A stretch of 19,325 nucleotides of DNA from an uncultured Eubacteriales bacterium (GTDB lineage Bacteria; Bacillota; Clostridia; TANB77; CAG-508): positions 1 through 19,325 of the forward strand of contig CACXCH010000013.1 in the NCBI GenBank assembly GCA_902766085.1, read 5' to 3'. The notes beneath the pieces are model-generated. The model was not told the DNA's origin and searched no databases. It saw only the letters and a list, made by a program, of their open reading frames with translations. Shown piece after piece: positions 7,014-13,269 of the stretch. The position numbers and the translations under genes are program-made. Positions within the stretch are counted from its first letter, which is position 1. The number at the start of each line of letters is the position of its first letter.

Positions 7014-8543
7014 ATGAAAGAGGAGCAAGAAAACGGACAAAAACAAGAGAAAAAAGGATTGAAAAAGATTTTGATAGTAACTGCATTTCCAACTGAAGGT
7101 GCAGGAAGTGGTACTCTAATAACAACGCAAGCCAAGAGCTATATAAAAAGAGGATATGACGTCGAAATAATTACAGCCAATAATAGGACAAATTTCAAAA
7201 AAATTCCAGGAGTAAATTATGTTGTAGTGCCATTTACTGGAGAAACTGAAAATCCAGAAGTAATTCCGGGACAACTTCCATTTAATTATCCAATGTATAA
7301 GACCCATACTGAAAGCAAGGGAAATTTTTGGAATTTGGACTTTGACCAAGTAGTAATGTATACAAAAAAATTCAAGGAAATTATTGACAAAGAGGTTAAA
7401 AAATTTCAACCAGATGTAATTCATGCTCAACACTTATGGATAGCTTCGGATCTTTGCACAAAGACAGATTATCCAACAATTATTACAATTCATGGAACGG
7501 ATTTGATGGGATATGAAAAGAGCTTGAAAGCTTTAGAGCAAATAAAAGATGGAACATACGAAAAAAACGGAAGAAAGCTTAAAGAATCTGAAATAAATGA
7601 TGAAATAAAAAAATACCAAACATATATTGCAAGTGCAAAGGAATCAGCTAAAAATGCACAAAGAATTATTGTAATTTCTAACGACCAAAAGAAACAATTT
7701 GAAAAGCTATTTCCAGAGGCAAGTGATAAAGTTGAATTTATTAAAAATGGCTATAGCCCAGATGTATTTTATAAAATAACTGATATGAGTCAAAAAGAAA
7801 TAAAGGAGAAAGCCTTTGAAGGTTTATATGACCAAACTGAAAAAGGCGAAAAAACTGGAAGAGAGATTCCAAAAGATTTTGACAACTTAATATTGTTTGT
7901 TGGAAAATTTGCTGATTTTAAAGGAATAGATGACTTAATTAGCGCTGAGAAAAAATATAGTGCTGAATTTGAAAAAGAAGGAAAGAAAGTTATTACCGTT
8001 ATTGTTGGCTCAGGCGACCAAGGTGACAAATTAAGAGAACAAGCAAAAGATTCAAAAAATATTTATTTTGTTGGAAGACAACCTCAAGACAAAATAAATT
8101 TATTACAAAATTGTTCAACAATATCTTGCATTCCATCAAGAGACGAGCCTTTTGGCTTAGTTGTAATTGAAGGAACAGCTACAGGACATCCTGTAATTGG
8201 AACTGAATCAGGTGGTATACCTGACATTATGGCTTCAAAAGAGGAAGAAACGGTATATAAAAATGGAAATAATTATGTAAAAAAAGTTCCATTAGGTTAT
8301 ATGATTCCAAAGGATTCACCTGAATCACTTGCTGAAGCCGTAGAAAGAATAGTAAATGAGAAAGACAAGTTTAACAACCAAGAAATAGCAGAATATACAA
8401 AGCAAAACTATAATCAAGATGTAATAACAGACCAAATATTAGAAGCATTTAATGATACAATTCAAACAAAAAAAAGAGATTGTTCAAATAAAGGTGGAAT
8501 AAAAGGTAAAAAAAACAAGGAAAATGATGGAATTTGTCTATAA
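7014..8543 (+). CDS. GT4-family glycosyltransferase
   Basis: A 509-residue GT-B retaining glycosyltransferase, larger than the one at 813-1955 and not closely similar to it by eye. The N-terminal domain starts KKILIVTAFPTEGAGSGT after a 17-residue charged lead and contains HAQHLWIASD and TIHGTDLMGYE. The donor domain has LFVGKFADFKGIDDL, then SRDEPFGLVVIEGTATG with the E-x7-E signature, and SGGIPDIM. About 45 residues containing charged helical sequence (KALEQIKDGTYEKNGRKLKE) are inserted after the IHGTD motif. The C-terminus is a short basic tail. The SD AAAGGAGG ends about 6 nt before the ATG. It has its own promoter and sits next to a cell-wall gene, so a role in envelope glycan or glycolipid synthesis is plausible, but donor and acceptor are unknown. 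Confidence 0.88.
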   Translation: MKEEQENGQKQEKKGLKKILIVTAFPTEGAGSGTLITTQAKSYIKRGYDVEIITANNRTNFKKIPGVNYVVVPFTGETENPEVIPGQLPFNYPMYKTHTESKGNFWNLDFDQVVMYTKKFKEIIDKEVKKFQPDVIHAQHLWIASDLCTKTDYPTIITIHGTDLMGYEKSLKALEQIKDGTYEKNGRKLKESEINDEIKKYQTYIASAKESAKNAQRIIVISNDQKKQFEKLFPEASDKVEFIKNGYSPDVFYKITDMSQKEIKEKAFEGLYDQTEKGEKTGREIPKDFDNLILFVGKFADFKGIDDLISAEKKYSAEFEKEGKKVITVIVGSGDQGDKLREQAKDSKNIYFVGRQPQDKINLLQNCSTISCIPSRDEPFGLVVIEGTATGHPVIGTESGGIPDIMASKEEETVYKNGNNYVKKVPLGYMIPKDSPESLAEAVERIVNEKDKFNNQEIAEYTKQNYNQDVITDQILEAFNDTIQTKKRDCSNKGGIKGKKNKENDGICL

Positions 8544-8571
8544 AAATTAACAAATTTTGGCACCAAATGGG

Positions 8572-8600
8572 TTGACATAACAAAAAAATGAGAGTATAAT
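8572..8600 (+). promoter_or_regulatory. Perfect consensus SigA promoter
   Basis: TTGACA (8572-8577), a 17-bp spacer and TATAAT (8595-8600) match the consensus at every position. Transcription should start near 8607, giving a 65-nt leader for the 122-residue protein. Confidence 0.85.
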
Positions 8601-8610
8601 ATCTTTTAAA

Positions 8611-8627
8611 GACCGGGATTTCTGGTC
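8611..8627 (+). promoter_or_regulatory. 5'-terminal mRNA hairpin
   Basis: GACCGG (8611-8616) can pair with CTGGTC (8622-8627) in RNA, using one G-U pair, around a 5-nt loop. It lies only about 4 nt from the predicted transcript start. Hairpins at the extreme 5' end are known to stabilise bacterial mRNAs; that role here is inferred. Confidence 0.55.
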
Positions 8628-8671
8628 ACGTAACTATTAACCACTGCACAAATAGAAAGGCAAACAAACCA

Positions 8672-9040
8672 ATGCAGGCAGACAAAGTATTACAATTCAC
8701 AACAAGTAGTTCAAGCCAAAGGTGGCTTGAAAAACAGGACGATATTCTCAGAAGTTTTTTAAGAGAAGCTTCAATGAGAGCGACCTGTGGAAACACGAAA
8801 ATTTTATTAACACCTGTAAAATATGATGGCAAGATTTTCGACGTCCAGGTTACGGTGTTAAAGGGAAGAAATATTTTGTTCGAGATTGACTCTGTGAGGC
8901 ATGGATCTCTTAAGATTGTTGATAATGATACCATTAAAAGAACTATTTCAGAATTGGCCAATCTTGGAGACTACTTCGAGATTGACAAAGCGATTGAAGG
9001 GAAACATCAGACTCAGACGAAACTCAGAAAAAATGCTTAG
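8672..9040 (+). CDS. Conserved-looking 122-residue protein of unknown function
   Basis: I do not recognise this family. The protein is soluble, with no signal peptide or membrane segment. It reads as a predicted helix (about residues 17-35, RWLEKQDDILRSFLREASMR), then alternating strands (KILLTPVKYDG, IFDVQVTVL, NILFEIDSV, LKIVD), then a C-terminal helix (DTIKRTISELANL) and a basic tail. Codon use is visibly richer in G and C than in neighbouring genes (for example GAC, CTC, GGC, ACG), which fits high expression or a different origin. It is a single-gene unit with a consensus promoter, a 5' hairpin and a strong terminator. The SD GAAAGG (8655-8660) is 11 nt before the ATG. A small regulatory or nucleic-acid-binding role is possible but unproven. 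Confidence 0.8.
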   Translation: MQADKVLQFTTSSSSQRWLEKQDDILRSFLREASMRATCGNTKILLTPVKYDGKIFDVQVTVLKGRNILFEIDSVRHGSLKIVDNDTIKRTISELANLGDYFEIDKAIEGKHQTQTKLRKNA

Positions 9041-9060
9041 GTTTTAAATAGGCAGTGAGG

Positions 9061-9096
9061 CACCCGCAGTACAAATGTACTTGCGGGTGTTTTTAT
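9061..9096 (+). terminator. Strong intrinsic terminator
   Basis: CACCCGCAGTAC (9061-9072) pairs with GTACTTGCGGGTG (9077-9089) with one bulged base around the loop AAAT, followed by TTTTTATTG. It lies 20 nt after the stop of the 122-residue protein. Confidence 0.92.
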
Positions 9097-9110
9097 TGAG
9101 ATTAAGAAAG

Positions 9111-9157
9111 TAAATAAAACAAGTAGATCTTACAAAAAAATCTACTTGTTTTATTTA
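9111..9157. terminator. Bidirectional terminator between convergent genes
   Basis: A perfect 18-bp inverted repeat (9111-9128 and 9140-9157) with an 11-nt loop. Its core is ACAAGTAGAT paired with ATCTACTTGT, flanked by A-rich and T-rich ends in both directions. It can stop mtnN transcripts coming from the right and read-through from the left. Confidence 0.85.
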
Positions 9158-9237
9158 TATACTAATTTTTAATTTTAATTCAAATTCAATAGAAAAAAGT
9201 CCAAAAATCAATATAAGATTTTGAACTAAAAGAAACA

Positions 9238-9936
9238 TTAAATCTCTACTAAAATCTTATCAAGAAGTTCTGCTGCCTGTTTTGCAGCAATATCGCAGTA
9301 TTGCAAATAATCAATACCGTTATTTCCATTAGGTGAATCAGAAATTCCGCGGATAACAACAAATGGAACATTATCAAGTTTGCAAACTTGTGCAACAGCA
9401 GCTCCTTCCATTTCAACGCATTCAGCATCATAAATTTTTCTGATTTCATCAGCAAGTTCTTTATCAGAACAGAATAAATCAGCTGTAGCAATTCTTCCCA
9501 TTTTATAATTGAAATCTTTTTTATCCATCTTATTAAGTGCTACCATGCATTTATTAATTAATCTTTCATCACTCTTTATAAACATACCGATGCCATCAAT
9601 TTCACCTTTTTTAGTGTCCCCAAGAGCAGAAGTATCATAATCGTATTGCACCAATTCATTTCCAATAACAATATCTTTTATATTAAGCTCTGGATCAATA
9701 GCACCAGCTGCTCCAACATTTATTACTGCTTTAATATCAAATTTATCTATCAAAATTTGAGTAACTCTACCTGCATTTACTTTGCCAATTCCACATTTAA
9801 CCAATACTACATCATCACCTTCTGCAGTTCCTTCATAAAACTCCAAGTCGTATATTTTCGTAAGTTTTGCATCATGTAAAATTTTTTTAGTAGCTTCTAT
9901 TTCCTGATTTGTAGCAACAATAATTCCAATTTTCAT
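9238..9936 (-). CDS. mtnN: 5'-methylthioadenosine/S-adenosylhomocysteine nucleosidase
   Basis: This 232-residue enzyme hydrolyses methylthioadenosine and S-adenosylhomocysteine to adenine plus the thio-ribose product, in methyl-cycle detoxification and methionine salvage. It matches the family throughout: MKIGIIVATNQEIEA (E12), VINVGAAGAID, GRIATADLFCSD, ECVEMEGAAVAQVC (E175, E177) and RGISD (D200), the catalytic positions of MTAN. Length is normal. It lies 5 nt downstream of apt, and its SD (AAGGAGAA) lies within the last codons of apt, next to the stop, so the two are translationally close. The adenine it releases is the substrate of the Apt protein encoded upstream. Confidence 0.96.
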   Translation of the reverse strand: MKIGIIVATNQEIEATKKILHDAKLTKIYDLEFYEGTAEGDDVVLVKCGIGKVNAGRVTQILIDKFDIKAVINVGAAGAIDPELNIKDIVIGNELVQYDYDTSALGDTKKGEIDGIGMFIKSDERLINKCMVALNKMDKKDFNYKMGRIATADLFCSDKELADEIRKIYDAECVEMEGAAVAQVCKLDNVPFVVIRGISDSPNGNNGIDYLQYCDIAAKQAAELLDKILVEI

Positions 9937-9941
9937 AAAAA

Positions 9942-10466
9942 CTATTCTCCTTCATACTGCACGCAAGATTTAACATCATAACCTGCTAATTTTTGACGTC
10001 CATTTAAATCTGATAACTCTATCAAAAAGTTTAACTGAACAACTTTTCCTCCAAGTCTTTCAACAAGTTTAATCATTGCTTCAGATGTACCACCTGTAGC
10101 AATCAAATCATCAACAATAACTACTTTTTGGCCGGGGTTAATAGAATCTTTATGAATTTCTAATGTAGCTTGCCCATATTCTAAATCATAAGACTCTTCA
10201 ATAGTTTCAGCTGGGAGTTTACCTTTTTTACGAATTGGCACAAAAGACTTTTTTAAATTGTATGCAATTGGCATTCCAAAAATAAAACCTCTTGACTCAG
10301 CGCCAACAACAACATCAAAGTCAACTCCATCTAAGTTTTTCTGCATAGAATCAATTGCAAGTTGTAAGCCATCTTTATCCTGTAAAACCGTAGTTATATC
10401 CCTAAACATAATTCCATCCTTAGGAAAATTAGGAATTGTACGAATATAATCTTCTAAACTTCTCAT
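9942..10466 (-). CDS. apt: Adenine phosphoribosyltransferase
   Basis: This 174-residue enzyme makes AMP from adenine and PRPP in purine salvage. Family motifs are IPNFPKDGIMFRDIT near the N-terminus, VVGAESRGFIFG, FVPIRKKGKLPAETI, SYDLEYG and the PRPP-binding loop VVIVDDLIATGGT. Length is typical. It is the first gene of an apt-mtnN operon. The ATG at 10466 is the only usable start because an in-frame stop lies three codons upstream. The nearest good SD (GGGAGG) is about 42 nt upstream, separated from the start by a hairpin described in its own entry. Only a weak AAAGAA lies at normal distance. Confidence 0.96.
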   Translation of the reverse strand: MRSLEDYIRTIPNFPKDGIMFRDITTVLQDKDGLQLAIDSMQKNLDGVDFDVVVGAESRGFIFGMPIAYNLKKSFVPIRKKGKLPAETIEESYDLEYGQATLEIHKDSINPGQKVVIVDDLIATGGTSEAMIKLVERLGGKVVQLNFLIELSDLNGRQKLAGYDVKSCVQYEGE

Positions 10467-10514
10467 AATTCTTTAATCGATATTTAGATAATCTAAAATA
10501 ACGATTTACCTCCC
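10467..10514 (-). promoter_or_regulatory. apt leader: distant Shine-Dalgarno bridged by a hairpin
   Basis: Reading the - strand, GGGAGG (10514-10509) is followed by TA and then a hairpin. AATCG (10506-10502) pairs with CGATT (10479-10475), and inside it TTTAG pairs with CTAAA around a 5-nt loop. Then comes AAAGAATT and the ATG. If folded, the hairpin leaves about 10 unpaired nt between SD and start instead of about 42. The function is inferred. Confidence 0.5.
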
Positions 10515-10538
10515 TTCTTCAACCAATAAACTAGTACA

Positions 10539-10567
10539 ATTTTAGCACAGCAAAAAAATAAAATCAA
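10539..10567 (-). promoter_or_regulatory. Promoter of the apt-mtnN operon
   Basis: On the - strand, TTGATT (10567-10562), a 17-bp spacer and TAAAAT (10544-10539) with an extended -10 TG (TGCTAAAAT). Transcription would start near 10532, giving a 66-nt leader. No purine riboswitch is visible. Confidence 0.75.
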
Positions 10568-10658
10568 TATACATACATTCCAAATTGTTGCGAGAAAAAG
10601 AACCTCAAGATTCATTGAATTTGAGAATAATAATAAATATCGTATAAATTAAAAAAAT

Positions 10659-10787
10659 TATAGTATAATAGTATTACGAAAAAAAGACGTAAACGTAAAA
10701 AATTCGTAATGCAAATTTGACATAATAAATTAGCTATAGTATAATTGAATTACGAAAAAAGTACATAAACGGAAAAAATTCGTAATG
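10659..10787 (+). repeat. Duplicated leader block with inverted repeats
   Basis: Two 53-bp copies (10659-10711 and 10735-10787) lie 76 bp apart and agree at 47 of 53 positions. Each has a TATAAT box and then an inverted repeat ATTACGAA...TTCGTAAT with an identical 22-nt loop length (10673-10680/10703-10710 and 10749-10756/10779-10786). Only the second copy has a proper -35. The inverted repeat could be an operator or a leader hairpin next to the start codon. Confidence 0.75.
10717..10745 (+). promoter_or_regulatory. Consensus promoter of the DUF4143 ATPase gene
   Basis: TTGACA (10717-10722), a 17-bp spacer and TATAAT (10740-10745). The transcript would begin near 10752, at the second ATTACGAA/TTCGTAAT inverted repeat. 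Confidence 0.82.
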
Positions 10788-10799
10788 GAGGTAATGAGT

Positions 10800-12044
10800 A
10801 TGGAAATAAAAAGAGATTATTACTTACAGGAAATTATTGATAGAATGGATAATGGCCTTATAAAAGTAATAACAGGAATTAGGAGATGTGGAAAATCATA
10901 TTTATTAAATACAATATTCAAGAATTATTTACTAAAACAAGGGATTGATGAAGAACATATAATACAATTAAGTTTAGATGAAAATATTAATAAAAAATAT
11001 TTAGAGCCAGATGCATTAGACGAATATGTTAGAAGCTTAATTAAAGATGAGAAAAAATACTTTATCATACTAGATGAAATACAAAAAGTAAAAGATTTTG
11101 AATCTATATTAATAGGATTTATGCATATAAGCAATGTAGATATATATGTAACAGGAAGTAATTCAAAATTTTTATCATCAGATATAATAACAGAATTTAG
11201 AGGTAGAGGTGACGAAATAAAAGTATATCCATTATCTTTTTCTGAATTTTATTCTGTATATGATGGATCAGAAGAGAAAGCATTAAATGAATATTATACC
11301 TTTGGAGGCTTGCCTTTAACAGTACTTGCAAAAACAGAAAATGCAAAAATAAATTACTTGAATGCTCAAAAGATTAATGTATATGTTAATGATATCATTG
11401 ACAGAAATAAAATTCAGAACAAAGAAGAATTTGAAATGCTAATTCAAATAATAGCATCTGATATAGGCTGTCTTACAAATCCTTTAAAATTGTCAAATAA
11501 TTTTAAAGAAAGAGATAAATTATCTTCAATGACGGATAAAACTATATACAATTATTTGTCTTATTTACAAGATGCATTTATTATAGAAAAAGCAAGGAGA
11601 TTTGATGTAAGGGGAAAGAGGTTTATTGAGACCCCACAAAAATACTACTTTACGGATATGGGAATAAGAAATTCATTTTTAAATTTTAGACAAAGTGAAG
11701 AAATATCACATATAATGGAAAACGTTATATATATAGAACTAAAAAAACGAGGTTATAATGTTGATGTTGGTTCTGTTGATATTCGAGAGGGTGATGCGAA
11801 GAAACAATTAGAAATAGACTTTGTAGCCAACAAAGGAAATAATAAAATATATATTCAATCAGCTTTAGAAATGAAAACAAAGGAAAAAGTTATTCAAGAG
11901 CAAAAGTCACTGCTAAATGTTAATGATTTTTTTAAGAAAATAATTATTGTTGGAGATAATGTAACAAGATCTCGCTATGATAATGGGATTATATTAATGA
12001 GTATATATGACTTTCTATTGGATAATGATAGTTTAAATTATTAG
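10800..12044 (+). CDS. AAA_14/DUF4143 family ATPase
   Basis: A 414-residue two-domain protein. The N-terminal AAA-type ATPase has Walker A GIRRCGKS (26-33), Walker B YFIILDEIQ (D92, E93), a sensor in VTGSN (about 117-121) and arginines in TEFRGRG. The C-terminal DUF4143 region has YYFTDMGIRN and a nuclease-like EIDFVANKG...YIQSALEM pattern resembling the PD-(D/E)xK fold. The biological role of this common family is not established; defence, DNA handling and regulatory roles have been suggested. I choose the ATG at 10800 because GGAGGT (10787-10792) is 7 nt upstream; in-frame ATGs at 10785 and 10794 overlap or abut the SD. It is a stand-alone gene behind a duplicated leader. Confidence 0.88.
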   Translation: MEIKRDYYLQEIIDRMDNGLIKVITGIRRCGKSYLLNTIFKNYLLKQGIDEEHIIQLSLDENINKKYLEPDALDEYVRSLIKDEKKYFIILDEIQKVKDFESILIGFMHISNVDIYVTGSNSKFLSSDIITEFRGRGDEIKVYPLSFSEFYSVYDGSEEKALNEYYTFGGLPLTVLAKTENAKINYLNAQKINVYVNDIIDRNKIQNKEEFEMLIQIIASDIGCLTNPLKLSNNFKERDKLSSMTDKTIYNYLSYLQDAFIIEKARRFDVRGKRFIETPQKYYFTDMGIRNSFLNFRQSEEISHIMENVIYIELKKRGYNVDVGSVDIREGDAKKQLEIDFVANKGNNKIYIQSALEMKTKEKVIQEQKSLLNVNDFFKKIIIVGDNVTRSRYDNGIILMSIYDFLLDNDSLNY

Positions 12045-12078
12045 TTAATAAAGTCATTGTGATGCGAGCTGTTAAATA

Positions 12079-12123
12079 TTATGCTTTTCAGCTTTTTTAA
12101 TGTACAAAACATTAACCTACAAC
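12079..12123. repeat. 45-bp intergenic element, copy B
   Basis: This is the partner of the block at 5371-5415. Here AGCTG (12068-12072) upstream can pair with CAGCT (12089-12093) ahead of a run of T, so this copy may also act as a weak terminator for the ATPase gene. Like copy A, it ends about 28 bp before the -35 box of an envelope gene. Confidence 0.5.
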
Positions 12124-12151
12124 GTTTTATATTATTAAATGCAAAAAGTTA

Positions 12152-12180
12152 TTGCTATAAAATGTAGTTTCATATATAAT
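12152..12180 (+). promoter_or_regulatory. Promoter of the slipin gene
   Basis: TTGCTA (12152-12157), a 17-bp spacer and TATAAT (12175-12180). The start would be near 12187, giving a very short leader that still contains the full SD AAAGGAGAT. Confidence 0.65.
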
Positions 12181-12203
12181 GTAAAGTGAAAGGAGATAAA
12201 ATT

Positions 12204-12989
12204 ATGATATTTGTAATTCTATTTATAATTTTATTTATTGTACTTTGCTCAATAAAGCAAGTCAATGAATACGAAAGAGGAGTATTATTTACGTTTGGTA
12301 AATATTCTAGAATATTAGGACCAGGATGGCATATAGTTTGGCCTATTGCAAATTCTTTTAAAAGAGTTGATATACGTACTAAAACCGTTGATGTGCCAGA
12401 ACAGGAAGCAATCACAAAGGACAATGTTTCAATTAAAATCAATGCTGTTTTATATTACAAAATATTTGATGCTGCAAAAGCAGTAATTGCAGTTGAAAAT
12501 TTTAACTATGCGGTAAGCCAACTTGCACAAACTACAATGAGAAACGTAGTTGGATCGGTTTCTCTAGATGAATTATTGACCCAAAGAGATAAATTAAGCA
12601 ACGAAATTTGTAAAATTGTAGATGAAGCTACAGATCCTTGGGGAATTAAAGTCGAAAATGTCGAACTAAAAGATGTTTCACTTCCAGAAGAAATGAAAAG
12701 AGTAATAGCAAAAGTCGCAGAAGCAGAAAGAGAGAAGGCAGCTGTCATAACTAAAGCAGCTGGAGAAGTAGAAGCTTCAAATAACCTTGCAAAAGCTGCT
12801 AGAATAATGAGTGAAGCACCAGGGGCTCTACACTTACGTACATTATCAACACTTAATGACTTGAGCAGTGATCAATCTAATACAGTTATATTTGCAGTTC
12901 CAATTGAGGGACTAAGGGCACTAGAAGGAGTTGCAGATCTTGCTAAAGAAAAGATAATTAATATGGAAGACGAAAAAAATCAAAAATAA
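12204..12989 (+). CDS. Slipin (stomatin-like SPFH/Band 7 membrane protein)
   Basis: This 261-residue protein has an N-terminal hydrophobic segment (residues 1-17) and then an SPFH domain: VNEYERGVLFTFGKY, GPGWHIVWP, RVDIRTKTVDVPEQ and ITKDNVSIKINAVLYYKI. A coiled-coil helix (PEEMKRVIAKVAEAEREKAAV) and the slipin C-terminus ending near ALEGVADLAKEK follow. Slipins form large membrane-bound oligomers and are often linked to a membrane protease of the NfeD/STOPP type; none is encoded here, but HtrA is next door. The ATG at 12204 has an ideal SD (AAAGGAGAT, 12190-12198). An upstream in-frame GTG at 12186 lies before the SD and is rejected. Confidence 0.93.
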   Translation: MIFVILFIILFIVLCSIKQVNEYERGVLFTFGKYSRILGPGWHIVWPIANSFKRVDIRTKTVDVPEQEAITKDNVSIKINAVLYYKIFDAAKAVIAVENFNYAVSQLAQTTMRNVVGSVSLDELLTQRDKLSNEICKIVDEATDPWGIKVENVELKDVSLPEEMKRVIAKVAEAEREKAAVITKAAGEVEASNNLAKAARIMSEAPGALHLRTLSTLNDLSSDQSNTVIFAVPIEGLRALEGVADLAKEKIINMEDEKNQK

Positions 12990-13004
12990 CGTCTCATTTT
13001 TTAT
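12965..13004 (+). terminator. Possible weak terminator after slipin
   Basis: GA-GACG (within 12966-12972) can pair with CGTCTC (12990-12995) with one bulge, followed by ATTTTTTATTTT. The stem overlaps the end of the coding region and the loop is 17 nt, so the call is tentative. Confidence 0.35.
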
Positions 13005-13087
13005 TTTAGTTTCCACACTTTATTTTGTACAACTGATAAAAAATACTACAAAAAGAAAACTAAAAATCAATAAAAAAGAACAATTTA

Positions 13088-13130
13088 TTCACAATAAGTT
13101 CACAAAACAGTAGTATCCTAGAATTATCTA
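13088..13130 (+). promoter_or_regulatory. htrA promoter with direct-repeat activator box
   Basis: TTCACA (13088-13093) and TTCACA (13099-13104) repeat with an 11-bp period. Exactly 20 bp later comes the -10 box TATCTA (13125-13130). There is no good -35 hexamer, which suits an activator-dependent promoter. The pattern fits OmpR-family regulators; the Bacillus PhoP box (TT(A/C/T)ACA repeats) is similar. The same layout recurs at 14737-14779. The transcript would carry a leader of about 130 nt. Confidence 0.6.
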
Positions 13131-13269
13131 ATAGGAATACTAGACTTAGATATTTAAATGTTATGAAAATTAATTCATAAGCTAAAAAGCAAAGCCTAAG
13201 TTTAGATAGCCTAAAATATAAGAAAGGAAGAAAAGTATAAACAAACAAATAAATTTATGCTTAAGAAAA

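Noticed and set aside
8626..8961. 111-residue - strand open frame opposite the 122-residue protein
   Set aside because: The + strand gene has a consensus promoter, an SD and a terminator; the - strand frame has none of these.
10467..10600. Purine riboswitch ahead of apt
   Set aside because: The leader is only about 66 nt, and I see none of the conserved three-way junction or loop sequences.
10673..10786. Start of a CRISPR-like or iteron array
   Set aside because: There are only two copies, no spacers of regular size and no cas or replication genes nearby.
12186..12203. GTG start for slipin at 12186
   Set aside because: The SD AAAGGAGAT lies after this codon and just before the ATG at 12204; the predicted transcript also begins at about 12187.
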